Shown: positions 19,056 through 29,690, counted from the first letter of the stretch. The stretch is 64,000 nt of DNA from Pseudomonas sp. ADAK18 (GCF_012935695.1 NZ_CP052859.1:4195001-4259000); one strand, 5' to 3'. The notes: generated by a model from the letters alone, not told the origin. A program made the numbers and translations.

Positions 19056-20588
19056 ATGCCCCGTAAAACCTGGCGCGCCGCGCTCGCTGCCTATGCCAGC
19101 CCCTCGACGTTAGTGCTGTTGCTGCTCGGCTTTGCTGCCGGCCTGCCTTACATGTTGGTGTTCTCGACGCTCTCGGTGTGGCTGCGCGAAGCCGGCGTGG
19201 CCCGCGAAACCATCGGGTATGCGAGCCTGATCGGCTTGGCCTATGCCTTCAAATGGGTCTGGTCGCCGCTGCTCGACCAATGGCGCCTACCGTTACTCGG
19301 CAAGCTTGGGCGTCGTCGCTCCTGGCTGGTACTGGCCCAGTCGCTGGTAATCCTAGGATTGATCGGCATGGGTTTCTGCGATCCGCAGAAGCACTTGTCC
19401 TGGCTGATTGCTATTGCCGTAGTTGTCGCCTTCGCGTCCGCCACCCAGGATATCGCCGTGGACGCCTATCGCCTGGAAATCGCCGACGATAGCCGTCAGG
19501 CCGCCCTGGCTGCCAGCTATATGTCGGGCTACCGGATCGCCGCGTTGTTGGCCACCGCCGGCGCGCTGTTCTTTGCCGAAGGCTTCGGCTCCACCGGTTT
19601 CAACTATAAGCATTCGGCCTGGACCGGCACCTATGTGCTGTTCGGCCTGCTGATGATCCCGGCCCTGCTGACCACCTTCTTCATGCGCGAACCCGACGTA
19701 CCGCTGCGAACCCAATTGCAAGCCGGGCGCTACAGCTTCGTCCATCAACTGGTCTCGGTGTTTGTGTTGATCGTGTTGCTGGTGTCGGTACCCGCAATGT
19801 TTACCCAGCTGTACAACACTGACTTCGCCAGCGTGCTGTTCCAAGGCGTCAGCCTGCTCGACCTGCTGCTGGAAGACCGGGCATTCCTGCGGGCCATCCT
19901 CTACATCACCCTTACCACCCTGTGCCTCTCGGCGATGGGCCGTCGAGGCCTGGCGCCGGTGCTGACACCGGTCAACGACTTTATCCTGCGTTATCGCTGG
20001 CAGGCATTCCTGCTGCTGGGGCTGATCGCCACTTATCGCATGTCCGACACAGTCATGGGCGTGATGGCCAACGTGTTCTATATCGACCAGGGCTTCACCA
20101 AGGACCAGATCGCCGGTGTCAGCAAGGTCTTCGGCCTGATCATGACGCTGGTAGGCGCCGGCATGGGCGGCCTGCTGATCGTGCGCTTCGGGATCCTGCC
20201 AATCCTGTTTATCGGCGGTGTCACTTCGGCCGGGACCAACCTGCTGTTCCTGATGCTCGCCGACATGGGCGCGGACCTGCAGATGCTGATCTTCACCATT
20301 TCCCTGGACAACTTCAGCTCGGGACTGGCGACGTCGGCGTTTGTTGCCTACCTGTCGAGCCTGACCAACCTCAAGTTCTCTGCCACCCAATATGCGTTGC
20401 TCAGTTCGATCATGCTGTTGCTACCGCGATTGATTGGCGGCTATTCAGGGGTGATGGTGGAGAAGTTCGGTTATCACAACTTCTTCCTGATCACCGCCCT
20501 GCTCGGTGTGCCGACGCTGGTCCTGATTGCCTTGCACTGGTTTCAGGAAAATCGACGGATACGGTTGAATCCTCCGGCAGAAGAATGA
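19056..20588 (+). CDS. ampG: Muropeptide permease AmpG
   Basis: 510-residue MFS protein with about 14 TM helices. The N-terminal LLLGFAAGLPYMLVFSTLSV and the DIAVDAYRLEI segment (about residue 135) are AmpG hallmarks. It imports GlcNAc-anhydromuropeptides from the periplasm for cell-wall recycling and feeds the AmpR signal for beta-lactamase induction. The gene begins 43 nt after the ATL gene and may be co-transcribed with it. Synteny with P. aeruginosa PA4393 supports the name. Confidence 0.93.
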   Translation: MPRKTWRAALAAYASPSTLVLLLLGFAAGLPYMLVFSTLSVWLREAGVARETIGYASLIGLAYAFKWVWSPLLDQWRLPLLGKLGRRRSWLVLAQSLVILGLIGMGFCDPQKHLSWLIAIAVVVAFASATQDIAVDAYRLEIADDSRQAALAASYMSGYRIAALLATAGALFFAEGFGSTGFNYKHSAWTGTYVLFGLLMIPALLTTFFMREPDVPLRTQLQAGRYSFVHQLVSVFVLIVLLVSVPAMFTQLYNTDFASVLFQGVSLLDLLLEDRAFLRAILYITLTTLCLSAMGRRGLAPVLTPVNDFILRYRWQAFLLLGLIATYRMSDTVMGVMANVFYIDQGFTKDQIAGVSKVFGLIMTLVGAGMGGLLIVRFGILPILFIGGVTSAGTNLLFLMLADMGADLQMLIFTISLDNFSSGLATSAFVAYLSSLTNLKFSATQYALLSSIMLLLPRLIGGYSGVMVEKFGYHNFFLITALLGVPTLVLIALHWFQENRRIRLNPPAEE

Positions 20589-20645
20589 TTGTTAAAATGG
20601 GGCCGGCTGGGCTGGCCCTTTAAAAGCTGGACCGCAGCGCCCTCT

Positions 20646-20670
20646 ATCGCGAGCAAGCTCGGCTCCTACA
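20646..20670. repeat. Degenerate half REP element
   Basis: TCGCGAGCAAGCTCGGCTCCTACA matches the right half of the REP copies elsewhere in the window; the left arm is missing. Confidence 0.45.
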
Positions 20671-20762
20671 GACAGCTCTGCATCCTGATGCCTGTACGTC
20701 GGCAGCAAGCGCCCGTACAATCCAAAGTCATTTCAAGTCCAAGCAACCGACAACGGCCTACC

Positions 20763-22478
20763 ATGCGCACCAGTCAATATTTGCTCGCCACACAGAAAGA
20801 AACGCCATCTGACGCAGTCGTGATCAGCCATCAGTTGATGCTGCGCGCCGGCATGATCCGCAAACTGGCCTCGGGCCTGTACACCTGGCTGCCCATGGGC
20901 TTGAAGGTGATGCGCAAGGTCGAAGCGATCGTTCGTGAAGAAATGAACGCCGCCGGCTCTCTGGAAGTGTTGATGCCGAGCACCCAACCGGCCGAGCTGT
21001 GGCAGGAATCCGGGCGTTGGGAAGAATATGGCCCTGAATTGCTGCGCTTCAAGGATCGTCATGGCCGCGATTTCTGCGCTGGCCCGACCCACGAAGAAGT
21101 GATCACCGACCTGATGCGCAATGAGTTGAGCAGCTACAAACAGCTGCCCCTCAACCTGTATCAGATCCAGACCAAATTCCGTGACGAAATTCGCCCACGC
21201 TTCGGTTTGATGCGCGGCCGCGAGTTCATCATGAAGGACGCGTATTCGTTCCACGCTGACCTGCCATCTCTGCAGGTCACCTACGACCGCATGCACCAGG
21301 CCTACTGCAACGTGTTCACTCGCCTGGGCCTGAAATTCCGTCCGGTTGAAGCGGACAACGGCTCCATCGGTGGTGCCGGCTCCCATGAGTTCCATGTACT
21401 GGCCGAATCCGGCGAAGACGATATCGTCTTCAGCAACGGTTCCGACTACGCGGCGAACATCGAGAAAGCCGAGGCCGTGCCACGGGAAACTTCCCGTCCT
21501 GCGCCAAGCGAAGAGCTGCGTCTGGTGGATACACCCGAGACCAAGACCATCGCCGCGCTGGTGGAGAAATTCAATCTGCCGATTGAAAAGACCATCAAGA
21601 CCCTGATCGTGCACGCCGAAGAAGAAGGCAAGCTGATCGCCCTGGTGATCCGTGGTGACCACGAGCTCAACGAAATCAAGGCTTCCCAGCAACCTGGCGT
21701 TGCCAGCCCGCTGGTCATGGCCAGCGATGCCGAACTGCGTGACGCTATTGGCGCCGGTGCGGGCTCCCTCGGCCCGCTGAACCTGCCACTGCCGATCATC
21801 ATCGACCGTTCCGTCGAACTGATGAGCGACTTCGGCATCGGTGCCAACCTTGATGACAAGCATTACTTCGGCGTCAACTGGGAGCGTGACCTGCCCGTTC
21901 CAACTGTGGCCGACCTGCGCAACGTGGTAGCCGGCGACCCAAGCCCGGATGGCAAGGGCACACTGGAAATCAAGCGCGGCATCGAAGTCGGACACATCTT
22001 CCAGCTGGGCAACAAATACAGCAAGGCAATGAAGTGCGAAGTGCTGGGCGAGAACGGCAAGCCGGTCACCCTGGAAATGGGCTGCTACGGCATTGGCGTT
22101 TCCCGCGTGGTTGCTGCTGCCATCGAGCAGAACAACGACGAGAAAGGCATCATCTGGAGCGACGCCCTGGCGCCCTTCCAAATTGCCCTGGTACCGCTGC
22201 GCTACGAAACCGAGCAGGTACGCGAAGCCACCGACAAACTGTATGCCGAACTGACGGCCGCCGGTTTTGAAGTGCTGCTGGATGATCGGGACAAGAAAAC
22301 CAGCCCCGGCATCAAGTTCGCCGACATGGAACTGATTGGCATCCCGCACCGGATCGTGGTCAGTGACCGCGGCCTGGCCGATGGCAATCTGGAATACAAG
22401 AGCCGGACCGAAGCCGAAGCCCAACCGTTGCCGGTGGCTGACGTGCTGCCTTTCCTTCAGGCGCGTATTCGTCGCTGA
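20763..22478 (+). CDS. proS: Prolyl-tRNA synthetase
   Basis: 571 residues, bacterial-type class II ProRS. Catalytic motifs: class II motif 2 ([20 protein letters not shown]) and motif 3 ([13 protein letters not shown]). The YbaK-like editing domain is inserted at about residues 220-400, and the anticodon-binding domain is at the C-terminus. Charges tRNA-Pro with proline. The ATG at 20763 is the conserved MRTSQYLL start. Confidence 0.97.
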   Translation: MRTSQYLLATQKETPSDAVVISHQLMLRAGMIRKLASGLYTWLPMGLKVMRKVEAIVREEMNAAGSLEVLMPSTQPAELWQESGRWEEYGPELLRFKDRHGRDFCAGPTHEEVITDLMRNELSSYKQLPLNLYQIQTKFRDEIRPRFGLMRGREFIMKDAYSFHADLPSLQVTYDRMHQAYCNVFTRLGLKFRPVEADNGSIGGAGSHEFHVLAESGEDDIVFSNGSDYAANIEKAEAVPRETSRPAPSEELRLVDTPETKTIAALVEKFNLPIEKTIKTLIVHAEEEGKLIALVIRGDHELNEIKASQQPGVASPLVMASDAELRDAIGAGAGSLGPLNLPLPIIIDRSVELMSDFGIGANLDDKHYFGVNWERDLPVPTVADLRNVVAGDPSPDGKGTLEIKRGIEVGHIFQLGNKYSKAMKCEVLGENGKPVTLEMGCYGIGVSRVVAAAIEQNNDEKGIIWSDALAPFQIALVPLRYETEQVREATDKLYAELTAAGFEVLLDDRDKKTSPGIKFADMELIGIPHRIVVSDRGLADGNLEYKSRTEAEAQPLPVADVLPFLQARIRR

Positions 22479-22498
22479 AAACCAGATCAAGAGAAGTC

Positions 22499-23452
22499 AT
22501 GTTCAAGCGAAACACCCAAGCCCTGGGGGGCGCCGCCTTGTGCGGCGCCCTGCTGGTCAGCGGCTGCGCTAATCAGATGTCGCAACGTAGCGAGCACGAG
22601 GAACGTATCGAGCGCAAATTGCTCGACCATAGCCTGCAGATTGATGTGGGCGAGCCTAAAGCGCTTGAGCTGCCGCAACGCCGGGTTCGGATTCATGAGC
22701 AAAAGACCTTCGAAGTCACCGAATTCGAAGTGACCCGTCGTTACGATCGCTACACGCCCTACCAGCCATGGCGCAAGGTCTATGAGATCCCGCTGGGCGC
22801 GGTGGCGTTGGTGGCAGGTGTCGGCGCTAACGTGGCCAACATCTTCGCGCTGGGCAACCTTCCCACCAGCATGACGCGTGACTGGCTCAGCTACGGCGTG
22901 GACGGGCTCAACCCGTTCATGAACGTGCAATCCCACGGACGGGCACAACAAAACCTGGCAGGTATCGATGAAGTCCAGCGCGACAAGCGCCTGGAGTATT
23001 CCAGCCTGCCCTGGAGTGAACGCCCGGTGCAGGTTACCGCGGGCAAGCTGACCCATGAGCTGACCACGGACCGCAGCGGTGTGCTGCGCCTGAACCTGCT
23101 GGACAGCCCGTTTGCCGAGCAAGACCTGAACCGTATCGGCACACTGAAGATCAGTGTCGAAGATGCCCAGGATGACGTGCATTCGGATTCTTCCCTGGCA
23201 ATCAGTAATACCCTGCGGGGCAAATTGCTGGAAGCCCATGGTTTGATCTACGACGACCTGGAAGATGACGAAGTCAGTCAGTGGGTGCATCGGGTCAAAC
23301 GCTTGTCGGAGCTGGGCCTGGAGGAAGAAGCCAGCGAGCTGGAGCAAAGCCTGATCGAACTGACTCGCAATGATCCTGAGTTACAACAGGAATTTCTTAA
23401 GGCCTTGACCAAGGATGCGGGGCGGTTGGTGGCGGATCCTGGGGCAGGCTGA
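22499..23452 (+). CDS. Lipoprotein of unknown function
   Basis: 317 residues with a lipoprotein signal peptide and lipobox LLVSGC (Cys about 24), so it is probably anchored in the outer membrane. After the signal comes a charged region, a Gly/Ala-rich hydrophobic stretch (about 100-122, possibly membrane-associated) and an acidic C-terminus rich in Glu and Leu, likely helical. It starts 20 nt after proS with AGAGAAG upstream, so it is probably co-transcribed. I do not recognise a domain. Confidence 0.7.
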   Translation: MFKRNTQALGGAALCGALLVSGCANQMSQRSEHEERIERKLLDHSLQIDVGEPKALELPQRRVRIHEQKTFEVTEFEVTRRYDRYTPYQPWRKVYEIPLGAVALVAGVGANVANIFALGNLPTSMTRDWLSYGVDGLNPFMNVQSHGRAQQNLAGIDEVQRDKRLEYSSLPWSERPVQVTAGKLTHELTTDRSGVLRLNLLDSPFAEQDLNRIGTLKISVEDAQDDVHSDSSLAISNTLRGKLLEAHGLIYDDLEDDEVSQWVHRVKRLSELGLEEEASELEQSLIELTRNDPELQQEFLKALTKDAGRLVADPGAG

Positions 23453-23478
23453 GTTCCAAACAACACCGAAAAACCAAA

Positions 23479-23656
23479 TGTGCGGGCTTGCTCGCGAATG
23501 CGGTTGTAGCCGCTGCCGAGGCACGAGGCTGCGATGCGCGTCCGCAGGACCGCCGCCTTGGGGCCGCTACGCAGCCGATCGCAGCTTCATTCTTCAGCAG
23601 CGGCTACAACCGTATTCGCGAGCAAGTCGAATCGTCGCACCGCCGCTCCCACATTT
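23479..23656. repeat. Compound REP element with long inverted arms
   Basis: GCTTGCTCGCGAATGCGGTT on the left is answered on the right by the imperfect complement AACCGTATTCGCGAGCAAG; the centre holds GTAGCCGCTGC / GCAGCGGCTAC arms. A similar central element recurs inside the tailocin at 49473-49604. Confidence 0.75.
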
Positions 23657-23667
23657 TGATTCGGTTT

Positions 23668-24726
23668 CTACCAGGCCAACTCCAGCTGTTCATTACCGCC
23701 GCTCAAATCCAGTAGCCGCACCCCAATCCCCAGCAATCGCACCGGTTTTCCTCCGCGATTGAACGCCTGTGTCAGCAACTGCTGATAACTCTCAAGATCC
23801 CGCCCCGCCCCCGCCTGCTCCAACGTGGTTTGGGTGAAGTCATGAAATTTCACTTTAACGAATGGCTTACCCGCCCGGTAGCTGCTGTCGATACGCGCTA
23901 TGCGCCCGGCCAGGGTTTCCATCAGCTCAGGTAGCTTTTCCAGGCAACTGGGCAGGTCCGGCAAGTCGACATCGTAGGTATTTTCCACACTGATGGACTG
24001 TCGGCGACTGTCGTTCTGCACCATCCGGTCATCGATCCCACGGGCTAGGCTCCAAAGCCGCTCACCAAAACTGCCGAACTCCCGCACCAGCGCCAGCTTA
24101 TTCCACTCCCGCAGTTGCAGGCAGTCCTCGATCCTCAAGCGCGCCAGTTTATCCGCCGTCACCTTGCCCACGCCGTGCAGCTTGCTGACCGGTAATGCCG
24201 AGACGAAGTCTTCCACCTGGTCAGGGGTGATCACAAACAGACCGTTGGGTTTTTTCCAGTCGCTGGCGATCTTGGCCAGGAATTTGTTCGGGGCCACGCC
24301 TGCGGAAACGGTGATATGTAGCTGATTGGAAACGCGGCGCCGGATGTCCTGAGCGATGCGCGTGGCGCTGCCGCCAAAATGCGGGCAGTCCGAGACGTCC
24401 AGGTAAGCCTCGTCCAGGGAAAGCGGCTCGATCAAGTCGGTGTAATCACGAAAGATCGTCTGGATTTCCTTCGACGCTTCTTTATAGGCATCCATGCGTG
24501 GCTTGACGATGGTCAAGTCCGGGCAGAGCTTCAAGGCGTGCCGGGAGGACATGGCCGAGCGCACACCATAAGCCCGCGCCTCGTAATTGCAGGTGGCAAT
24601 CACGCCCCGCCGGTCCGCGGAGCCTCCGACTGCCAAGGGCTTTTGTGCCAGGCTCGGGTCATCGCGCATCTCGATAGCGGCGTAGAAGCAATCACAGTCG
24701 ACGTGGATGATTTTGCGCTGCGTCAT
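23668..24726 (-). CDS. dinB: DNA polymerase IV (Y family)
   Basis: 352 residues. Catalytic acidic residues sit in IIHVDCDCFYAAIE (Asp at about 10) and in LSLDEAYLDVS (Asp-Glu at about 103-104); a helix-hairpin-helix thumb region (KLHGVGKVTADKLA) and little-finger domain follow. Error-prone translesion polymerase. A LexA box about 50 bp upstream places it in the SOS regulon. Standing alone, convergent with the lipoprotein gene. Confidence 0.95.
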   Translation of the reverse strand: MTQRKIIHVDCDCFYAAIEMRDDPSLAQKPLAVGGSADRRGVIATCNYEARAYGVRSAMSSRHALKLCPDLTIVKPRMDAYKEASKEIQTIFRDYTDLIEPLSLDEAYLDVSDCPHFGGSATRIAQDIRRRVSNQLHITVSAGVAPNKFLAKIASDWKKPNGLFVITPDQVEDFVSALPVSKLHGVGKVTADKLARLRIEDCLQLREWNKLALVREFGSFGERLWSLARGIDDRMVQNDSRRQSISVENTYDVDLPDLPSCLEKLPELMETLAGRIARIDSSYRAGKPFVKVKFHDFTQTTLEQAGAGRDLESYQQLLTQAFNRGGKPVRLLGIGVRLLDLSGGNEQLELAW

Positions 24727-24775
24727 ATAAAGAAAGAGGTGGCCAAGGCAGAAAATGCGAGTATCTCACTGACAC

Positions 24776-24791
24776 CTGTATATAGCACCAG
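24776..24791 (-). promoter_or_regulatory. LexA (SOS) box of dinB
   Basis: CTGTATATAGCACCAG fits CTG-N10-CAG with the AT-rich centre of the gamma-proteobacterial LexA operator. It lies about 50 bp before the dinB start. Confidence 0.85.
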
Positions 24792-24966
24792 TACTTTAAA
24801 TCTTCCGCCCAAACGGTAGGAAAAAACCTGATGAATTCATTTTCTCAATCGAAACAGCCCCTCCAATAGAGCTGAAAGCCTCGGCCTGACTGGCCCGCGT
24901 CCTATCAAGATGTTGCCGTGGAGAGCTAAGCGATTGAACCACAAGCGCTTTTCTTTGAATCAACGG

Positions 24967-24994
24967 TTGACACACCGTCGTTCCTCTGTAGAAT
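24967..24994 (+). promoter_or_regulatory. Sigma70 promoter of the first initiator tRNA
   Basis: TTGACA (24967-24972), 16-bp spacer, TAGAAT (24989-24994), 13 bp before the tRNA. Confidence 0.8.
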
Positions 24995-25007
24995 GCCGAC
25001 ACACAGA

Positions 25008-25084
<77 letters not shown>

Positions 25085-25090
25085 AACATC

Positions 25091-25122
25091 AAAAAAGGCT
25101 ACTCGAAAGAGTGGCCTTTTTT
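25091..25122 (+). terminator. Terminator of tRNA-fMet copy 1
   Basis: GGCTACTC–GAAA–GAGTGGCC stem-loop (one G·T/A mismatch) followed by TTTTTT, 7 nt after the tRNA. Confidence 0.85.
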
Positions 25123-25249
25123 GTGCCTGTCTGTTTTACCTCTCCCGCAATTGTCCGACAAAAAAACCGTTTCCAATCGAGCACTTACCGCGCTCAGGTG
25201 ACGATGAACGGTTAATTCGCACTTATTTGACCCATCGGCCGATTAACGG

Positions 25250-25277
25250 TTGACACCCTGCCGTTGCTCTGTAGAAT
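25250..25277 (+). promoter_or_regulatory. Sigma70 promoter of the second initiator tRNA
   Basis: TTGACA (25250-25255), 16-bp spacer, TAGAAT (25272-25277), nearly the same as the promoter of copy 1. Confidence 0.8.
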
Positions 25278-25290
25278 GCCGCCACACAGA

Positions 25291-25367
<77 letters not shown>

Positions 25368-25373
25368 AACATC

Positions 25374-25405
25374 AAAAAAGGCTGCTCGAAAGAGTGGCCT
25401 TTTTT
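25374..25405 (+). terminator. Terminator of tRNA-fMet copy 2
   Basis: GGCTGCTC–GAAA–GAGTGGCC followed by TTTTTT; differs from the copy-1 terminator at one stem base. Confidence 0.85.
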
Positions 25406-25636
25406 GTATCCGTCGAAAAAGTTCTTTTGAAACAATGACATGGCATATTTCATGAAACCGTACACGGTTTGTAGAGTCCATCTCATTGCAAGCTATGCTC
25501 AACACTTCTCTACGACCAATGGGCGCTGTCGCCGGACCCGGTGATACGCGTTAATATTTGTAATTATTTTGTCCATAGGGATTGGTAACTTGGCTGGATA
25601 CCCCCATCCTGTCGCGCACAATCCACGAGGTGATTG

Positions 25637-28279
25637 ATGCGCGCCAACTCGTCTGAACCACAAGACACCGTCACAGCGACACAACCGATCACTCCCACCC
25701 GTTTGCGCTGGCTGGATCTGTTGAGCAAATACCGTCAACCCATCGGGCTGGCCGTCACGTTGTTGCTGTTCGCTATTGCCCTGATCGCCTGTCGCCACCT
25801 GCTGCTTGAGCTGGACCTGTACGCGCTCCACGACTCGATCCTGGAAGTGCCGAAACCGTCGTTGCTGGGCGCGCTCGCCGCGGCCATCGCCGGCTTCATT
25901 ATTCTGCTGGGCTATGAATTTTCCGGCGCCCGTTATGCTGGCGTAAAGCTGCCAGCCAAGACCCTGGCCCTCGGCGGTTTTACCGCCTTTGCCATCGGCA
26001 ATGCGATTGGCTTGTCGATGCTCTCAGGCGGCTCGGTGCGTTACCGTTTATATGCACGTCATGGCATCGGGGCGTCAGAAGTTGCCCACATGACGGTGTT
26101 CGCCAGCCTGGCCCTCGGTTGCGCCCTGCCCCCGCTGGCTGCCCTGGCCACCCTGAGCAACTTGCCGGCGGCCGCCAACGCCCTGCACCTGCCGGCCAGC
26201 CTGCTCGGCGGTATCGCCGGCGCCATCCTGCTGCTCTCCGCGGTGCTGTGCATCGGCATTTATCGTCGTCGCCTGCCAGAACAACCTTATCCAGACAACC
26301 TGCTGGTCAAAGCTGGGCGTCGTACCCTGCGCCTGCCCGGTCGACGCCTGACCTTCCTGCAACTGATCATCACCGCTCTGGACGTCGCCGCTGCCGCCAC
26401 CGTGCTCTATATGTTGCTGCCGGAAGCGCCACCTTTTGGGCCGTTCCTGCTGGTCTACCTGTTGGCCCTCGCCGCTGGCGTGCTCAGCCATGTGCCGGGT
26501 GGTGTCGGCGTGTTCGAGGCCATCCTGCTGGCGGCCTTCGCCGACAAACTCGGTGCCGCGCCATTGGCCGCCGCCCTGCTGCTGTACCGGATGATCTATG
26601 TGGTGCTGCCACTGTTGATCGCCTGTGTGTTCTTGCTGGTCAACGAAGCCCAGCGTCTGTTCCAGACCCAACAAAGTCTGCGGGTCGCTTCGGGCTTGGC
26701 CGCACCCGTGCTGGCAGTGCTGGTTTTTTTGTCCGGCGTGGTGCTGCTGTTCTCCGGCGCCACCCCGGAAATCGACTCACGCCTGGAAAACATCGGCTTC
26801 CTGATTCCTCATCGCCTGATTGACGCGTCGCACTTCGGTGCCAGCCTGATCGGCGTGCTGTGCCTGTTGCTGGCCCAGGGCCTGCGCCGACGTTTGTCGG
26901 CGGCCTGGATGCTGACCATGGTCTTGCTGCTGACCGGCGCCCTGCTGTCGCTGCTCAAGGGCTTCGACTGGGAAGAAGCAAGCCTGATGACCATGACCGC
27001 CGTACTGCTGGCGATCTTTCGGCGCTCCTTCTACCGCGCCAGCCGCTTGACCGAACTGCCGTTCTCGCCGCTGTATCTGGTGGCCAGTGTCTGTGTGCTC
27101 GGCGCCTCTATGTGGCTGCTGCTGTTCGCTTATCAGGACGTACCCTACAGCCATCAACTGTGGTGGCAGTTCACCCTAGACGCCAACGCCCCGCGCGGCC
27201 TGCGCTCACTGTTGGGTGCTGCGGTACTGCTAGTGATTGTGTCCCTGACCTGGCTGTTGCGCACCGCGCGCCCCGTGATCCACCTGCCGACCCCGGATGA
27301 ACTGGAGCGTGCCACCAAGATCCTGATGGCCTCGGCGCAACCCGACGGAGGCCTGGCGTTGACCGGTGACAAGGCGCTGCTGTTTCACCCCAACGACGAG
27401 GCGTTCCTTATGTACGCCCGCCGTGGCCGCAGCCTGGTAGCCCTCTACGACCCGATCGGCCCGACCCAGCAACGGGCCGAAATGATCTGGCAGTTCCGCG
27501 ACCTGTGCGACATTCACCATGCGCGCCCGGTGTTCTACCAAGTCCGGGCCGAGAACCTGCCCTACTACATGGACATCGGCCTGACGGCGATCAAACTGGG
27601 CGAAGAAGCCCGCGTCGACCTGAAACGCTTTGACCTGGAAGCCAAGGGCAAAGAGATGAAGGACCTGCGCTATACCTGGAACCGCGGGAGCCGGGACGGT
27701 CTGTCCCTGGAGATTTTTGAGGCGGGCCAGGCACCGATGGATGAGCTTAAAGTCATCTCCGATGCGTGGCTGACCGGCAAGAACGTGCGGGAAAAAGGCT
27801 TCTCCCTGGGACGCTTCAGCGACGACTACCTCAAGCACTTTCGCATTGCGATCATTCGCTTCGAAGGGCGCACGGTGGCTTTCGCCAACCTGCTCGAGAC
27901 CTACAACCATGACCTGGCCAGTCTCGACCTGATGCGCGCGCACCCGGACGCGCCGAAGCTGACCATGGAATTCATGATGGTCGGCCTGATTCAACATTAT
28001 AAGAGTCACGGCTACGCCCGTTTCAGCCTCGGCATGGTGCCGTTGTCGGGTTTGCAACCACGACGCGGCGCCCCCTTGACCCAACGCTTGGGTTCGATGG
28101 TATTCCGCCGCGGTGAGCAACTGTATAACTTCCAAGGCTTGCGCCGCTTCAAAGACAAGTTCCAGCCTGACTGGGAACCCCGTTACATGGCCGTGCCCGC
28201 AGGACTTGATCCGCTGGTGGCACTGGCCGATACCGCCGCCCTGATTGCGGGCGGCTTGACTGGATTGGTGAAACGCTAA
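25637..28279 (+). CDS. mprF: Aminoacyl-phosphatidylglycerol synthase/flippase MprF
   Basis: 880 residues: an N-terminal flippase part with about 14 TM helices (to about residue 540) and a C-terminal cytosolic DUF2156/GNAT-like synthase. It transfers an amino acid from charged tRNA to phosphatidylglycerol and exposes the lipid, lowering surface charge. The P. aeruginosa orthologue (PA0920) uses Ala-tRNA, so alanyl-PG is likely. GAGG 6 nt before the ATG at 25637 sets the start. Its TAA overlaps the next ATG by one base, so the two genes are coupled. Confidence 0.92.
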   Translation: MRANSSEPQDTVTATQPITPTRLRWLDLLSKYRQPIGLAVTLLLFAIALIACRHLLLELDLYALHDSILEVPKPSLLGALAAAIAGFIILLGYEFSGARYAGVKLPAKTLALGGFTAFAIGNAIGLSMLSGGSVRYRLYARHGIGASEVAHMTVFASLALGCALPPLAALATLSNLPAAANALHLPASLLGGIAGAILLLSAVLCIGIYRRRLPEQPYPDNLLVKAGRRTLRLPGRRLTFLQLIITALDVAAAATVLYMLLPEAPPFGPFLLVYLLALAAGVLSHVPGGVGVFEAILLAAFADKLGAAPLAAALLLYRMIYVVLPLLIACVFLLVNEAQRLFQTQQSLRVASGLAAPVLAVLVFLSGVVLLFSGATPEIDSRLENIGFLIPHRLIDASHFGASLIGVLCLLLAQGLRRRLSAAWMLTMVLLLTGALLSLLKGFDWEEASLMTMTAVLLAIFRRSFYRASRLTELPFSPLYLVASVCVLGASMWLLLFAYQDVPYSHQLWWQFTLDANAPRGLRSLLGAAVLLVIVSLTWLLRTARPVIHLPTPDELERATKILMASAQPDGGLALTGDKALLFHPNDEAFLMYARRGRSLVALYDPIGPTQQRAEMIWQFRDLCDIHHARPVFYQVRAENLPYYMDIGLTAIKLGEEARVDLKRFDLEAKGKEMKDLRYTWNRGSRDGLSLEIFEAGQAPMDELKVISDAWLTGKNVREKGFSLGRFSDDYLKHFRIAIIRFEGRTVAFANLLETYNHDLASLDLMRAHPDAPKLTMEFMMVGLIQHYKSHGYARFSLGMVPLSGLQPRRGAPLTQRLGSMVFRRGEQLYNFQGLRRFKDKFQPDWEPRYMAVPAGLDPLVALADTAALIAGGLTGLVKR

Positions 28280-29565
28280 TGATTCGACGCTCCTGGCGGT
28301 ATGTATTGGCATTTTTGGTGGTACTGGCACTGATTCTGGGTGGCGGCTACTGGTACTGGAATCGCACCGCACCGCAACCGACGCTGGAACAGTTCCCACA
28401 AGCCGACGGCACCGTGCTGACCCGCGTAACGCCTGGCACCGCGCCCAAGGCCCGGGTGGCCGTGGCCGTGATGGCCGACGAAACCCTGACCGATAGCCAA
28501 CTGATCGCCTTGAGCCAGGGCGCAGCTGCGCAGATCGTCCAGGTAATCCTACCCAAGGATGACTGCAAGCTGCAGGAACAAGCCCTGCAAACCGCCCTGA
28601 GCCAACTCACAGGCCCGGCGACGCTGGTCAGCGGCATCGGCCCTGGCGCAGCCCTGGCCTGGCGCTGGCTGGCCACGCAGAACGACGACAAGGCCAATGC
28701 CATCTCCGTCGGCTTCACCCTGGTCCAGGAAGGCTGCAAGGACCCGCTGCCGAAAACCTCGGCCCACGGTAACTGGCTGGTAGCGTGGAACGACAACCCT
28801 GACGATGAGAGTGCCAGTTTCGTACGGGATACCCCGCGCGCGACCACCAGCATCAGCGACTATGACATTCACTTCCCACAAATCCTGAACAACGAACTGC
28901 GCAAGCAACTGGTGGGTTCGGACAATGGTGGGCTGGCGATTCCTGTGGTGGAAGTGCCTGCCGGCCAAGCCAAGGACACCGTGACGCTGTTCCTGTCCGG
29001 TGACGGCGGCTGGCGCGACCTGGACCGCGACGTGGCCGGGGAAATGGCCAAGATCGGCTACCCGGTCGTGGGCATCGACACCCTGCGCTACTACTGGCAG
29101 CACAAGACCCCGGAACAGAGCGCCAAAGACCTCACTGAACTGATGCAGCACTATCGGCAGAAGTGGGGCACCAAGCGCTTCGTGCTGACCGGCTATTCGT
29201 TTGGTGCCGATGTTTTGCCAGCGATCTACAACCGTCTGCCGGAAAGCGAGCAGCAACGAGTGGATGCAATCATCCTGCTGGCCTTTGCCCGCACCGGCAG
29301 CTTTGAAATTGAAGTAGAAGGCTGGTTGGGTAATGCCGGCAAGGAAGCCGCCACCGGCCCGGAAATGGCCAAGTTGCCAGCTGATAAAGTGGTGTGCATC
29401 TACGGCGCAGAGGAAGTCGACGAGAGCGGCTGCACCGACAAGACTGCCGTAGGAGAAGCGGTGAAGTTGCCCGGTGGACACCACTTCGACGAGAACTATC
29501 CAGCGCTGGCCAAGCGCCTGGTGGACATCATCGAGAAGCGCCAAGGAAAAGCGAAGGAAGAGTGA
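28279..29565 (+). CDS. Periplasmic alpha/beta hydrolase, AcvB/VirJ family (alanyl-PG hydrolase)
   Basis: 428 residues: one N-terminal membrane anchor (about 8-26), then two related domains. The second carries the serine-hydrolase elbow GYSFGADV (Ser about 303) and a late His in LPGGHHFDENY. P. aeruginosa PA0919, coupled to mprF in the same way, hydrolyses alanyl-phosphatidylglycerol in the periplasm and so adjusts the MprF product. Translation is coupled by the TAATG overlap. Annotated elsewhere as virulence protein AcvB. Confidence 0.85.
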   Translation: MIRRSWRYVLAFLVVLALILGGGYWYWNRTAPQPTLEQFPQADGTVLTRVTPGTAPKARVAVAVMADETLTDSQLIALSQGAAAQIVQVILPKDDCKLQEQALQTALSQLTGPATLVSGIGPGAALAWRWLATQNDDKANAISVGFTLVQEGCKDPLPKTSAHGNWLVAWNDNPDDESASFVRDTPRATTSISDYDIHFPQILNNELRKQLVGSDNGGLAIPVVEVPAGQAKDTVTLFLSGDGGWRDLDRDVAGEMAKIGYPVVGIDTLRYYWQHKTPEQSAKDLTELMQHYRQKWGTKRFVLTGYSFGADVLPAIYNRLPESEQQRVDAIILLAFARTGSFEIEVEGWLGNAGKEAATGPEMAKLPADKVVCIYGAEEVDESGCTDKTAVGEAVKLPGGHHFDENYPALAKRLVDIIEKRQGKAKEE

Positions 29566-29593
29566 TTGAGTAGCCGGCGCTACTCGGTCAAAT

Positions 29594-29655
29594 GTGGGAG
29601 CGGGCAAGTCGAATCGTCGCACCGCCGCTCCCACACAAGCCAGCTCCCACAGTGG
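29594..29655. repeat. REP palindrome plus half copy
   Basis: GTGGGAGC…GCTCCCAC palindrome (29594-29636) followed at once by a further CAGCTCCCACAGTGG half copy. Confidence 0.7.
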
Positions 29656-29690
29656 ATAGCATTCCAAATCAAGTAGTCTGCCCACAAAAA

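Noticed and set aside
20733..22490. Long open frames (up to 585 codons) antisense to proS, groEL, the LTA-synthase-like gene, GH8 gene, rimO and ampG
   Set aside because: They mirror the codon positions of strongly supported genes in high-GC DNA, have no ribosome sites and resemble no protein family.
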